Below, one piece after another: positions 24,914-34,383 of a stretch of 64,000 nucleotides of DNA. The notes beneath the pieces were generated by a model. It was given only the letters and a program-made list of their open reading frames with translations. It searched no databases and was not told the origin of the DNA. Every line of letters starts with the position of its first letter. Position 1 is the first letter of the stretch. A program made the position numbers and the translations under genes. This DNA comes from an uncultured Oscillospiraceae bacterium. Lineage in GTDB: Bacteria > Bacillota > Clostridia > Oscillospirales > Acutalibacteraceae. The stretch lies in contig CABULH010000006.1 in the NCBI GenBank assembly GCA_902492455.1, positions 62,001-126,000 of the forward strand, in the 5' to 3' direction.

Positions 24914-27547
24914 TCAGCCTCCCTCCCGCACCGCGGCGAAGTCCCGGGCGCCCACGGTCAGTTCTCCAATCTGCGCCGTTTTTTCACCGTAGTTAACATA
25001 AACACTGGTTCCATTTTCATAATCGGTGCGGTATACCTGACCGCTCACCCGAGCGTGGCCGACCATCTCCACACCCTGCAAGGATTCCAGCACCGCCGAC
25101 GCTCGGGCATAATCTTCCCGGATGCTCTCTTCCCAGTCGGCATAGCTGCCCTTGTTGATGTAGCTGTAGTCTGTGTCTCCCAGCAGCGCGGTAGTCTGGT
25201 AGGTCAGGACATATTGCAGCCCTGCGCCACATTCCACCGCTTGGAGGAAAGCGGTGGTGTAGTCGTCGGCGTAATTCAGCGCCGGGGAGACATAATCCAG
25301 GGAACCCCGCACCACCGTCTGATAAAAAGGCACCATTTCATCGCAGACCCGAAAGCCGCTGTCCCGGGTGGGAACGTCATAAAGATAAGCCGCGTATCGC
25401 AGAGCATAGACGTTGGGATTAGACAGCGCCAAAGACTTGACGCCGGCCAGCCGTGCCAAAGCATCCACAGCTAGCACTTTGGCTTCCTCCCGGTTTACCG
25501 AGCCGTCATGGCGGTAGTCGGCATAAAGCAGGGAACCTAGGTCCGCCGTCCCGATGCCGGTAAGCTGCAGCTTATCCAGCCCGTTCATGGCGCCAGAGAT
25601 TGTCTTTTCAAACCAGGTTGGGGAAAGCTGATAAAGCAAGCGTCCGTCATACCGACGGTAACGATTCTGATAATCGTAGGTATACCGCACAGAGATATCC
25701 CGGCCAAGGTTGCGGATGTTATGTCGGGAGGGATTGAAGCCGTTTCCTTTTTCCAATACAGTGGAAAGACATAGCTCCGGATAGAAACCCCACCCCTCTT
25801 CCCGGCTAAGCGCCGCGAGAGACCTCAGCCCGGCAGCGCCCCCAAGTGCGCTCTCCGTTTGGATTTTCACCGCCCATTTCTGACCAAGTCCGCCATTGCA
25901 CCATCCTTCCAGCCGCAGGGATAGTCCATAGATGCCGCCGTCTCTTAGCTGACGGGCCATTTCCTCCGCCTGTGCGAAGGTGGTCATAGGCTCCAGCCGG
26001 TCCACCGGCAGCCCCAAAAACAATTCCGTCGAGGGGACGCCGCATATTATATCGGCCAGCAGCGGATAGGCTGCGGAGACGCTTTTCTCCGGCAGCAGGC
26101 CCTGATTCAAAAGCAACTGACGATAGGTACGGGCCATGCCCATGTAATCGGCATCCTCCTCTGACAGCGGCCGATAGGTGAGTACCACATCTCCTCGATA
26201 GGGATCCTCCTCCTGATAAATCTGCGTGCTCCGGTCGGAGATGGACAGGGAGTCGGAGGCGGTGGCCTGATAACTGATATAAATTGTATTATAAGAATTG
26301 AGCATCCCCGCTACCCGGGCATTAAGAGAACAGAGAGACTCTCCCTGATCCACAGTAACCAGCGCCGCCGCCCGGCCGCGTTTAATGCCGAAAACCGGAA
26401 AGGAGAGCTTCTGATCCACTACATATTTAGAGAGGGTGCCTGAGGCGGTATCACTGCCGTAAAAACGAAGTGAATAAGGCATCTCGCCCGCCTTGCCGTT
26501 GTTGAAATAGATGAGGGAACCGCAGCCGTCCGGCAGCAGAGCATATCCTTTGTCCTCCCGAGAGGCCGCACCCCAGTATTCCAGCAGGGCGATCTCTGTC
26601 GGAGGAATCTGAGGGTGGTAGTCCAAACGGCTGCCGTCCAGCCGTACCTGCAGCGCTCCCTCCCGCAGGGTGTACTCCAGCACCACGGTGAAGAAGGCCC
26701 GGACCGTGCTTTCCATTTCCACACCGTTTTCCCGGTTATCCAAATCCAGATCCTCCTGGGAATAGCCGCATTGATCCAAATATTCTCTCACCTTGGTAAG
26801 AATCCGGGTAGAGTCATATTTCAGATAGTAAACGTCTCCATTCACAAGACCGGGGTATTTTTCCAACATTTTATCGCGCAGCGAATCACTGGCTCCCTCC
26901 AGGGTAGCCAAGCCATACTGCTGCTGCAAGTCCTTACGTCCCTCTTCGGGCAGCTTATCCAGAAGCTGTTCAAAACGAACCCGGCTGATCTGCTGCGGAA
27001 CATCCGCCAAAGTAACCACTGTTTTGCCTACCCGGTATTCCACCGTCAGCTTGTCATCCTTCATCGAATACGCCATGTTGCCGTAGGCGACACAATCATT
27101 GTAGCTATCCATCCTTCCGGCCGTCCCCTTGTTATCCACATAAGAAATGGTAAACTGGGCGCCGAGACGTAGCTTGGTGGAACCCTCCACCATGGTTTCC
27201 TGTTCTCGATCATCGGGATTGGAACGCCAGATCTGATTGGTGTTTTTATCCAGCAAGGCGGTTTCTCCTGTTTCCGGCTGAAAATAAAGCCGGGCTTCCT
27301 CGTCCTCCAGCGCTATGAGCCAATCTTCCGGCAACGTTGTGTCATAGCCCTGTTCGTCGATTTCCTCCCTTGTCGGACCAATTCCGGTGACTGATCGGGA
27401 CATCCCGGCTGCCCGGTTCAGTGTTGCGCCGGGGGTGATATGCAGCTGGGAACGGGCGAATATCGGCTGGATCAGCACCGCCGTAGCGGCCATAATCGCC
27501 GTCATGCTCACAGCGATTCCCAAAAGACGCTTGGAATAGGTTTTCAT
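24914..27547 (-). CDS. DUF5696 exported / membrane-anchored protein
   Basis: An 877-residue protein with an N-terminal signal anchor (KRLLGIAVSMTAIMAATAVLI) and a large extracytoplasmic part. I recognise it as DUF5696: an N-terminal beta-rich region with LLDKNTNQIWRSNP, and a C-terminal barrel-like half with LADIICGVPSTELFLGLP. The barrel-like half and conserved acidic residues suggest a glycosidase-like fold, but no activity is assigned. AGGAGG nine bases upstream picks MKTYSKRLLG rather than the codon six residues earlier. It lies between two permease pairs and after the NHL-Yip1 membrane protein, so it is probably an accessory part of this importer. Confidence 0.8.
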   Translation of the reverse strand: MKTYSKRLLGIAVSMTAIMAATAVLIQPIFARSQLHITPGATLNRAAGMSRSVTGIGPTREEIDEQGYDTTLPEDWLIALEDEEARLYFQPETGETALLDKNTNQIWRSNPDDREQETMVEGSTKLRLGAQFTISYVDNKGTAGRMDSYNDCVAYGNMAYSMKDDKLTVEYRVGKTVVTLADVPQQISRVRFEQLLDKLPEEGRKDLQQQYGLATLEGASDSLRDKMLEKYPGLVNGDVYYLKYDSTRILTKVREYLDQCGYSQEDLDLDNRENGVEMESTVRAFFTVVLEYTLREGALQVRLDGSRLDYHPQIPPTEIALLEYWGAASREDKGYALLPDGCGSLIYFNNGKAGEMPYSLRFYGSDTASGTLSKYVVDQKLSFPVFGIKRGRAAALVTVDQGESLCSLNARVAGMLNSYNTIYISYQATASDSLSISDRSTQIYQEEDPYRGDVVLTYRPLSEEDADYMGMARTYRQLLLNQGLLPEKSVSAAYPLLADIICGVPSTELFLGLPVDRLEPMTTFAQAEEMARQLRDGGIYGLSLRLEGWCNGGLGQKWAVKIQTESALGGAAGLRSLAALSREEGWGFYPELCLSTVLEKGNGFNPSRHNIRNLGRDISVRYTYDYQNRYRRYDGRLLYQLSPTWFEKTISGAMNGLDKLQLTGIGTADLGSLLYADYRHDGSVNREEAKVLAVDALARLAGVKSLALSNPNVYALRYAAYLYDVPTRDSGFRVCDEMVPFYQTVVRGSLDYVSPALNYADDYTTAFLQAVECGAGLQYVLTYQTTALLGDTDYSYINKGSYADWEESIREDYARASAVLESLQGVEMVGHARVSGQVYRTDYENGTSVYVNYGEKTAQIGELTVGARDFAAVREGG

Positions 27548-27561
27548 CTCACACCACCTCC

Positions 27562-29685
27562 TCATATCCGAAACGCCAGTTCCCTGTAGATCTCCTCGAT
27601 ATACCCGGCCACTTCAAAGGCTAGGTTGAAGAAAAGGAATAGCAGAAAAACGATCACCGCCATAGCCACCAGGGTCACCAATGCCGTGAGAACAGTGCGC
27701 CCCATAGTGAAGCCGTGAGCAGACATATTGCCCGCCAGCAGCAGAAATCCTGTCCACAGATACAGAAATCCGGAAACAGCGTAATACAGAGCCGCCTCCT
27801 CACTGGTGAGCACATTGGATGCCGCCGTCAGCAGCACCTGCCCCAGCAGCAGCGGCATCAGGGCATAACAGGCCGCAATCAGGATATCCCGCATCCGGCC
27901 CTCACCGTTCATTAGGGTGGTGACGCACCAGTTGGCCACTACAAACAGCAGCAGCGGCAGAAAGACCTTTGCCGCTTCCTGCAATGGCCGGACATTTGCA
28001 GCGCTGACACCGCCGAAAAGGAAGCCCTTCATGGAAGCGCTAAACATGGTGACAGTAATAAACACCGCCAGAATGGTAAACGCGCCGCCCAGACTTCCCC
28101 GTTTTTCATGCTTCAGCTCATAAAATCCCTTGAAGGGGTGCACTGCACAGTAAAGGGAAAAATCCACGCTCCGCAGCCAGCTGTCCGCCCGCCCTTTTTT
28201 CTCACCGGCGACGGGGATCTTACGGCGGCGGCTCAGAAGGCGGCGCAGGGGCAGGCGGAAAACCAGAAAAAGTATCAGCAACGCCGCGGCACCGAAAATC
28301 AAGGGAAAGTTGGCATCCAGCAGTTCCTGCCGATAAGCTTTAAAAGCCTTGCTGTAGTACAGCCGGCTGGAAGCCCGGCGAAAGCTGGCCATGGCGTCTT
28401 GATAATCCCCCTGGCGCAGCTGAGCCTTGCCGATACCGAGATAGACGACTTCGCTGCTGGTGTTGTATCGGAATGCCTCGGTAAAGGAAGCGCAGGATGC
28501 CTCATAATCCCCCATTTTATAAGAAGCCAGGCCGTCCAGCAGGCACTTCCCGTAGGCAGTCGTCCGGTATACTGTCACCTGACCAGCAGAGGAGTCGGCT
28601 GCGTACAGGGTATATCCCCAACTGTCAATGGCAGAAGGAACCGTGATCTGCCCTGTTTGACTGCCGGGATTTCCAAAGGCAAACAGCAGCTCCCCATCGT
28701 CGCTGTATACAAAGATCTTGGACCTGCGGGAATCGGCGCAGGCAAAGAGGCCGCCGCCCATATAGCAAATATCGGTAAACTGAGAGGCGCCCGCAGCCCG
28801 GCCGGCGGTCATATTGCCTCTGTCCCCTACCAGCGGCTGTCCGGAGCGGTTGTCCAGCACATCGTTTCCGCCGGGATTCAACCGCTGTACAGCGGAGGCT
28901 GAACCGTTACCCTCGGTCTGAGAGACGGCATAAAGGAAATCCTGTTCATCCAAATCCACATTATTATAGGTGATAGGAATGAATGCCTGCATGGATTGAA
29001 GCTGCTGTCGGGTGGAGATCAACCGCCAAAACAGATCCCACAGGGTTGGCTTTACCAGATTCATTCCGGAATAGCCTTGAAACTCTCCCTGCTGATCCAG
29101 GGTGACCAAGCCCTCGTAAACACCTTCACAGACGATGTTCAGGATACCCTGGCCGTCCACCGCCACCTTTAGAGGCTTATATTCCACCCCTTGCTGGAAC
29201 TGGGGAGAATCCGGCTTGCCGTAGGAGGCCAGCAAATTCCCCTCCCGATCCAGCTTTACCACCCGCTTATTCCCTGTATCCGCTATGTATAAACAGCCGG
29301 CATCGTCTACAAAAATCCCCTGGGGAGAAGAAAACATCTCCTCTTCCGCCCCGGCGGTGGCTCCGGTGAATACCCGAGGCTCAGACCAGTCCAGTCGGGT
29401 ACGGATCACCCGGTTGTTCCCCGCATCCACCAGATAAATTTCTTCCCTGCTCTCATCCACAAATATGTCGGACAGGCCGGAAAAACCGCCTACACCGATC
29501 CCGGCTCCGGTGATCACCTGAACAGGGACATAGGCGGCAGCGCTGAGCAGCTCCCGTCCGTCCTCGTGGGAATAGGTATAGGTCTCATACGCGCCCGTCT
29601 GTTCCGGCACCGCGTCGACGGCAGGACAGAGTATCAGGATCAGCGCCGTGCAAAGGACGGCCAGCCGCCCGTATTTCCGTCGCAT
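27562..29685 (-). CDS. NHL-repeat / TPR / Yip1-domain membrane protein
   Basis: A 707-residue protein with four parts: a signal peptide (1-25), an extracytoplasmic NHL beta-propeller (about 50-380, e.g. PQGIFVDDAGCLYIADTGNK), a TPR-like pair (about 385-450, YLGIGKAQLRQGDYQDAMASF), and a membrane segment (about 462-482) followed by a Yip1-type multi-pass membrane domain (about 510-707). The combination is a sensor- or scaffold-like membrane protein of unknown function. It lies between permease pair A and the DUF5696 gene in a tight operon. A spacer of 14 bp separates it from DUF5696. I infer an assembly or gating role for the importer; nothing in the sequence proves this. Confidence 0.8.
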   Translation of the reverse strand: MRRKYGRLAVLCTALILILCPAVDAVPEQTGAYETYTYSHEDGRELLSAAAYVPVQVITGAGIGVGGFSGLSDIFVDESREEIYLVDAGNNRVIRTRLDWSEPRVFTGATAGAEEEMFSSPQGIFVDDAGCLYIADTGNKRVVKLDREGNLLASYGKPDSPQFQQGVEYKPLKVAVDGQGILNIVCEGVYEGLVTLDQQGEFQGYSGMNLVKPTLWDLFWRLISTRQQLQSMQAFIPITYNNVDLDEQDFLYAVSQTEGNGSASAVQRLNPGGNDVLDNRSGQPLVGDRGNMTAGRAAGASQFTDICYMGGGLFACADSRRSKIFVYSDDGELLFAFGNPGSQTGQITVPSAIDSWGYTLYAADSSAGQVTVYRTTAYGKCLLDGLASYKMGDYEASCASFTEAFRYNTSSEVVYLGIGKAQLRQGDYQDAMASFRRASSRLYYSKAFKAYRQELLDANFPLIFGAAALLILFLVFRLPLRRLLSRRRKIPVAGEKKGRADSWLRSVDFSLYCAVHPFKGFYELKHEKRGSLGGAFTILAVFITVTMFSASMKGFLFGGVSAANVRPLQEAAKVFLPLLLFVVANWCVTTLMNGEGRMRDILIAACYALMPLLLGQVLLTAASNVLTSEEAALYYAVSGFLYLWTGFLLLAGNMSAHGFTMGRTVLTALVTLVAMAVIVFLLFLFFNLAFEVAGYIEEIYRELAFRI

Positions 29686-29705
29686 AGCTTGCCATGCTCC
29701 TTTCG

Positions 29706-30566
29706 TTATTCCTTAATACCGGATGCGTTCATGGTCTCGATAATCCGGCTTTGGGAGAAGATAAAGGTGATGAGAGGCACGCTGAGGATCAGCAGAGATA
29801 CCGCAGCCGAAACGCCGGTGCGGGCGATACCTCCGGTGAGAATCTGCTGCAGCGCCTGAGGCATGGTTTTCAGCTCTTCACTGTAGGTATAAGGAGAGAT
29901 GATGTTCCACAGCGACTGGATCATCAGGATGATCAGGGTCAGCCAGGCAGGCTTCACCATGGGCATGGCTACACTCCACCAGATTCGGATTTCTCCGGCG
30001 CCGTCGATGCGGGCCGCTTCCATAACTGAATCCGGCAGGGTTTCAAGAAACTGCTTCATCAGATAGAGACCCAGGGAATACTGCATCGCCGGCAGCAGCA
30101 CCGCCGCATAGGTATCCAGCAGATGCAGCTTGGAGATGAGAATGTAGACCGGGATACCGGTTACCGCCGGTGTGAACATCAGAGAGAGTACAATGGTGGA
30201 GAAGATCAGCCGGCTGCCAGGGAACTGATGCCTTGCCAGAGCGTAAGCCGCCATGGATGCCAGCAGCAGATGGCCCAGCGTCCCCATTGCCGTCAGAAAC
30301 AGGGTGTTGAACACATAGCGGGAAAAGGGCACCCATGACTGAGCCATGATGACCATCAGATCGTTGAAATTATCAGTGGTGGGATGCCGTACAAACAGCC
30401 GCGGCGGATAAATGAACAGCTCATCCAGCGGCTTGAACGCATTGCTTGCCACGAAAATCAAGGGCAGCAGCATAAACGTTCCCAGGAGGATCAGCATTAG
30501 CAAGGATGCGATGTTGCCGCCTCGGCTACGGTTGATTCGGGATGAGGTGATGCGGTGCTGTTTCAT
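29706..30566 (-). CDS. Carbohydrate ABC transporter permease, MalG/CUT1 type (pair A)
   Basis: A 286-residue permease with six spans and the coupling loop EAARIDGAGEIRIWW. The true start is MKQHRITSSR, where AAGGTGGGAA provides the ribosome-binding site and the ATG shares its A with the stop of the partner permease. A long upstream extension in the same frame is antisense-like and is not real. Confidence 0.93.
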   Translation of the reverse strand: MKQHRITSSRINRSRGGNIASLLMLILLGTFMLLPLIFVASNAFKPLDELFIYPPRLFVRHPTTDNFNDLMVIMAQSWVPFSRYVFNTLFLTAMGTLGHLLLASMAAYALARHQFPGSRLIFSTIVLSLMFTPAVTGIPVYILISKLHLLDTYAAVLLPAMQYSLGLYLMKQFLETLPDSVMEAARIDGAGEIRIWWSVAMPMVKPAWLTLIILMIQSLWNIISPYTYSEELKTMPQALQQILTGGIARTGVSAAVSLLILSVPLITFIFSQSRIIETMNASGIKE

Positions 30567-31471
30567 CAGTTTCCCACCTTCCGCAGCAGGTTTTGAACCA
30601 GTTTGTTGCTTCCTACCATCATCAGGAAGAGGATGGTGGCCACCGCCGAAGCATATCCCATCTCGAACCGGGTATAACCGTAATCCGTGATATGGTTGAC
30701 GATGGTGTGCGCCGCATAATCCACCGAGGGCAGCCCGGCCAGATTGGCACTGACATCTCCCACGCCGAAGGCAGCGGTAATCTGCATCACGGCGCCGAAC
30801 ATCAGTTGAGGCCGCATGGCCGGCAGCGTGACATACCAAAGCTCCTGAAAGCGGTTGGTGATTCCATCCACACTGGCCGCCTCATACAGGGATTTATCCA
30901 CCCCCTGCAGCCCGGCGATAAAGGCCAGGAAGCTGGTGCCCAGGCTCAGCCAGACCGAAACGATGATTACCACCGCCAGCACGGTATGGGAATCCTCCAG
31001 CCAGAGCACGGGATCATTGAGAATCCCCAAGCGCATCAGCACCGCATTCACGTACCCGTAGCTGTCCGAACTGAAGATCACCTGCCAGATCATATACATG
31101 GCTCCGGAGATGGAGGGAGCATAAAACACGGTGGTAAGCAGCGCCCGCAACAGGGGCGGCAGATCGGTAATCATCCAAGCTAGGAGGAAGCAGGCGGCAT
31201 AACTCAGCGGACCGGTGATTACCGCAATCAGCAGGGTATTGCGCAGTGCGGTGAGAAAAACGTCGTCGCTGATGAACAGGCCCCGGTAGTTATCCAAAAA
31301 TACCATCCGCGGCGTTTCAAACAGATTGTAATATGTAAAACTCAGGCCGATGGACATAATCACCGGAATCACGGTAAACAACAGAAACAGAAGAAGATAT
31401 GGACCCACCATCAGATAACAGACGCGCTTTTTCGCCATCCGCCGTCTCAGATCCCGTCCTCTCATCCTCAT
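30566..31471 (-). CDS. Carbohydrate ABC transporter permease, MalF/CUT1 type (pair A)
   Basis: A 301-residue permease with six spans, the first at CYLMVGPYLLLFLLF. The coupling loop is EAASVDGITNRFQELWY. AAAGG precedes the chosen ATG by five bases; another ATG two codons downstream is possible. It follows the large binding-protein gene by about 40 bp and is the likely direct partner of that protein. Confidence 0.92.
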   Translation of the reverse strand: MRMRGRDLRRRMAKKRVCYLMVGPYLLLFLLFTVIPVIMSIGLSFTYYNLFETPRMVFLDNYRGLFISDDVFLTALRNTLLIAVITGPLSYAACFLLAWMITDLPPLLRALLTTVFYAPSISGAMYMIWQVIFSSDSYGYVNAVLMRLGILNDPVLWLEDSHTVLAVVIIVSVWLSLGTSFLAFIAGLQGVDKSLYEAASVDGITNRFQELWYVTLPAMRPQLMFGAVMQITAAFGVGDVSANLAGLPSVDYAAHTIVNHITDYGYTRFEMGYASAVATILFLMMVGSNKLVQNLLRKVGN

Positions 31472-31508
31472 AACCACCTTTCTTCAGACCACAGCACCCT
31501 CCCGGCGC

Positions 31509-34367
31509 TTACGCCGTCAGCCCGAATTCTTTGCGTTTGGTGCGGATTTCCTTATCAATATTTTTGACATAATCCAACAGGGTCTCCCGAGGATCATCAC
31601 CGTCGTTCAGCACCCGCCGGAAAGCGTTGTTTAGATGCCGGGAAGTGAAATATCCTCCCGGTACCTCCGGAATGGCCCGGACATTCTCCCACTGCTGGTT
31701 CAGAGTTTTCAGCTCAGCGGCGGACCAAGGCATCTGGGAGAAGGCCTCCACATTCGCTGAGGGATATCGGGCGGACACCCCCAGTCGGTTTTCCATTTCT
31801 CGGCCGTAGTCCGCTTGGTTGGGCGCATCGGTCCACCATTTCATAAAGGTCCACGCCGCCTCCCTGTCTTCGCAACCGGACAGCATCATGCAGCAGATTC
31901 CAGTGCTGGATACGCTGTGGTCGGTCTCTCCATTTTCCCGGATGGTACCTGGAACCTGGACAAAGGACCAAAGTCCCCGGATTTCCGGTGCCGCCACCGA
32001 AAGCAGGTTGTAAAAGGTGAAATCCTCCACGACGATGGGCATCTCTCCGCTGCGGAATCGGGTCAGGGGATCATATTTGGTAGGAAGATCGTAATCCGCA
32101 TACATGGATACCCAGGTAGAAAAGGCTTTCTCCGCCGCTTCACTCCCCAGTCCGCTGCGGGTATTGCCATCGATATAGAGTTCTCCGCCATGCTGATAAA
32201 GCAGCATCGCCATGGAGGATAGGGCCAGAAAATTCCCTGCCGCGCTATTGGGAGGCTGAATGCCCGCCGTCATATTGTTGCGCTGCAGCTTGCCCACCGC
32301 AGTAAAAAACTCTTCCCAATTAGCGGGAATCTGAATCCCCAATTCCTCCAGAATATCCGTCCGGTAGAACATCACCTGGAATGTCTGTGTCTCCGGCAGG
32401 GCATAGATTCCCCCTTCCAATGTGTAAGGAATCAAGGCGCTTTCCCGGAACCGGGAAGACACCTGGGAAAAATCCTCAAACCGGCTCAGATCCACACTGG
32501 CGCCCCGCACCGCATAGTTCACCGGCTCAGCATTGGTGAGCTGCAGCACCACGTCCGGTCCCTGACCTGAGGCGGTGGCCGCCATCAGCTGTCCCTGAAC
32601 CAGTTTGAGATTCACGCCGATGCTATTTTCCGGTGTGAAGCGATTGTTGAGCAAATCCTTGAGAATATTGGCCTGATCCCGCCCCCCCTGCACCCACACG
32701 TCGATAGAACGCTCCGCTGCGTTCACGCCGCCTCCGATAATGCTGTAGTCCATCAAAAAGGAATTGATAAACAGCTTCGCCTCATGGACCAGCTTGGAGA
32801 AAAAACTGGCGTCCGACGCAGGCAGTTCTTCACCTGGAGCGCATAGGTACAGCTTATCCAGTTCCAGAGGCTGCTGCTTGATGTTCACCAGCCAGGTTCC
32901 CAAAGCGCCGATGTTATCCTTGAAGGTACTCAGACGTTTCTGGATGGTTTCCGGCTTCTGAAGGAACTGATCCAGCTGATTCTCCAAAGTTTGAAGGATC
33001 CCGTTCATGCTTCCCCGCTTGCCCGTTTTTTCAACAAGCTCCCGATCGCAGTTTTGCAGCACGGCGATCTGCTCCTCAAACACCCGAAAAACTTCGGGAA
33101 TATTCTCCGGCAGCTGATAATCGCGGTAGGTATCCGGACTGGTGCCTGTGATCATCACAATCCGGCGGTAGGCATAATTCAGCTGACGCACCGCTTCCTC
33201 CACATCCGCCACCAGATCGGAGAGCACGCCCACCGTGGCTTCCAGCCTTAGGGTATGGGGACCCGCTTCCAGATAAACATCGTAGGGGATCTCAACCGTC
33301 TGCCAGTTCATAGAATAGGGAATCCGTATATCGGCGAATTCCTGCATGGGCAGTTCGCCGTCTACATATAGTTTCCTCGTTACAAAGGCTCCGCTGAGCA
33401 GATTCTGCCGCCCCCGCAGGGCGATGCGGTACAGCCCGCTGGAGGGGGCGTTCACCGTCCACTCGATCCATTGGCCCTGGGTTCCCCAGTTGGAACCGCC
33501 GATGATGTTGATCTTGATGGCTCCCGTGCTCGCCGGCGTGGTAAGGGGCGAAGAGCGGTCGCTGCGGCCATACAGCACCGGATCCGCTTTGCGCGCGGGG
33601 CGTTCCGCCTCGATCTCCTGCAGCGGTTCATCCGCCGGCTGGTAACCCGCCGCGTCATATTCCCTTTTGAGTTCCTCATAAGAGGGGGGCTCTGTCTGAT
33701 TTTCCAGCCAAACCGCCGCCAGGGCCAATGGTTCCCGGCTGGAAGACAGGGTGATCACATGATCCCCGGCGGGCAGGTAAAACAGATACGGATCGGCAAA
33801 GGTGCCGGTGTTATCCTGCAGATAAATTTCCGTATAAGCGGGTTCTTCCTCCTGCTCCGGCGTCAGATCGTTGCCTCCAGCGTCCTGCAAAGCACCGGGC
33901 GGCGCCGTATCCTTCCAGATCCGGTAGAGGGTACAGGTGCCCGCCTCCCGGAAGGGAAGCTCCCCGTCGATGTGAATCATGAATTCAATGCCCAGTCCCT
34001 TGCCTTCCACAGGATAGTATGCCAGGCCTAAATTGTATAAACCGGTGCGTTCAACCCGTATCCGATAGGTGACGCTGTCTCCTTCCGGGACCAGCGCGGC
34101 CTCCCGGCCGCCGATGAGCTGCAGCACCGTTCCCTCCTCCGGTTCGGCCTCCGTCCGAATGCCTCCCAACGGTATAGCCGCATACTGCTCCCGGTAGGCA
34201 CGGTATCCCTGGCCGGAGCCGTCGAATTCCGCTGCGGCAATATTGTCCGGAGCAGTCCCCTCTTCCGCGCGGACCGGGAGGCTCGCCGGAAGAAGGGTTA
34301 CCGCCAGAAAGGCGGCCATAATCACTGCTGCCAGCCCTTTTCCACTGATGCTCGCTCTTACTTTCAT
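31509..34367 (-). CDS. Giant solute-binding protein with two N-terminal carbohydrate-binding-like modules
   Basis: A 952-residue exported protein, about twice the normal length. It has a cleavable signal peptide (site near PVRA|EEG) and no lipobox, then two CBM6/35-like beta-sandwich modules (about 38-205, ending in YLPAGDHVITLSSSREPL; about 225-400, with PSSGLYRIALRGRQN), a helical spacer (410-545) and a CUT1 solute-binding domain (about 560-952, including IPANWEEFFTAVGKLQ and AAWTFMKWWTDAPNQ). The start MKVRASISGKG is supported by AAGGAAGG. The extra modules may hold the polymer or oligosaccharide near the importer. Without a lipid anchor or wall motif, how it stays at the cell is unclear. 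Confidence 0.87.
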   Translation of the reverse strand: MKVRASISGKGLAAVIMAAFLAVTLLPASLPVRAEEGTAPDNIAAAEFDGSGQGYRAYREQYAAIPLGGIRTEAEPEEGTVLQLIGGREAALVPEGDSVTYRIRVERTGLYNLGLAYYPVEGKGLGIEFMIHIDGELPFREAGTCTLYRIWKDTAPPGALQDAGGNDLTPEQEEEPAYTEIYLQDNTGTFADPYLFYLPAGDHVITLSSSREPLALAAVWLENQTEPPSYEELKREYDAAGYQPADEPLQEIEAERPARKADPVLYGRSDRSSPLTTPASTGAIKINIIGGSNWGTQGQWIEWTVNAPSSGLYRIALRGRQNLLSGAFVTRKLYVDGELPMQEFADIRIPYSMNWQTVEIPYDVYLEAGPHTLRLEATVGVLSDLVADVEEAVRQLNYAYRRIVMITGTSPDTYRDYQLPENIPEVFRVFEEQIAVLQNCDRELVEKTGKRGSMNGILQTLENQLDQFLQKPETIQKRLSTFKDNIGALGTWLVNIKQQPLELDKLYLCAPGEELPASDASFFSKLVHEAKLFINSFLMDYSIIGGGVNAAERSIDVWVQGGRDQANILKDLLNNRFTPENSIGVNLKLVQGQLMAATASGQGPDVVLQLTNAEPVNYAVRGASVDLSRFEDFSQVSSRFRESALIPYTLEGGIYALPETQTFQVMFYRTDILEELGIQIPANWEEFFTAVGKLQRNNMTAGIQPPNSAAGNFLALSSMAMLLYQHGGELYIDGNTRSGLGSEAAEKAFSTWVSMYADYDLPTKYDPLTRFRSGEMPIVVEDFTFYNLLSVAAPEIRGLWSFVQVPGTIRENGETDHSVSSTGICCMMLSGCEDREAAWTFMKWWTDAPNQADYGREMENRLGVSARYPSANVEAFSQMPWSAAELKTLNQQWENVRAIPEVPGGYFTSRHLNNAFRRVLNDGDDPRETLLDYVKNIDKEIRTKRKEFGLTA

Positions 34368-34383
34368 CCTCGCACCTTCCTTT

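Noticed and set aside
29706..30839. Longer start for permease A2
   Set aside because: The upstream extension overlaps the previous permease out of frame and looks like shadow sequence; the ribosome-binding site fits the ATG at 30566.
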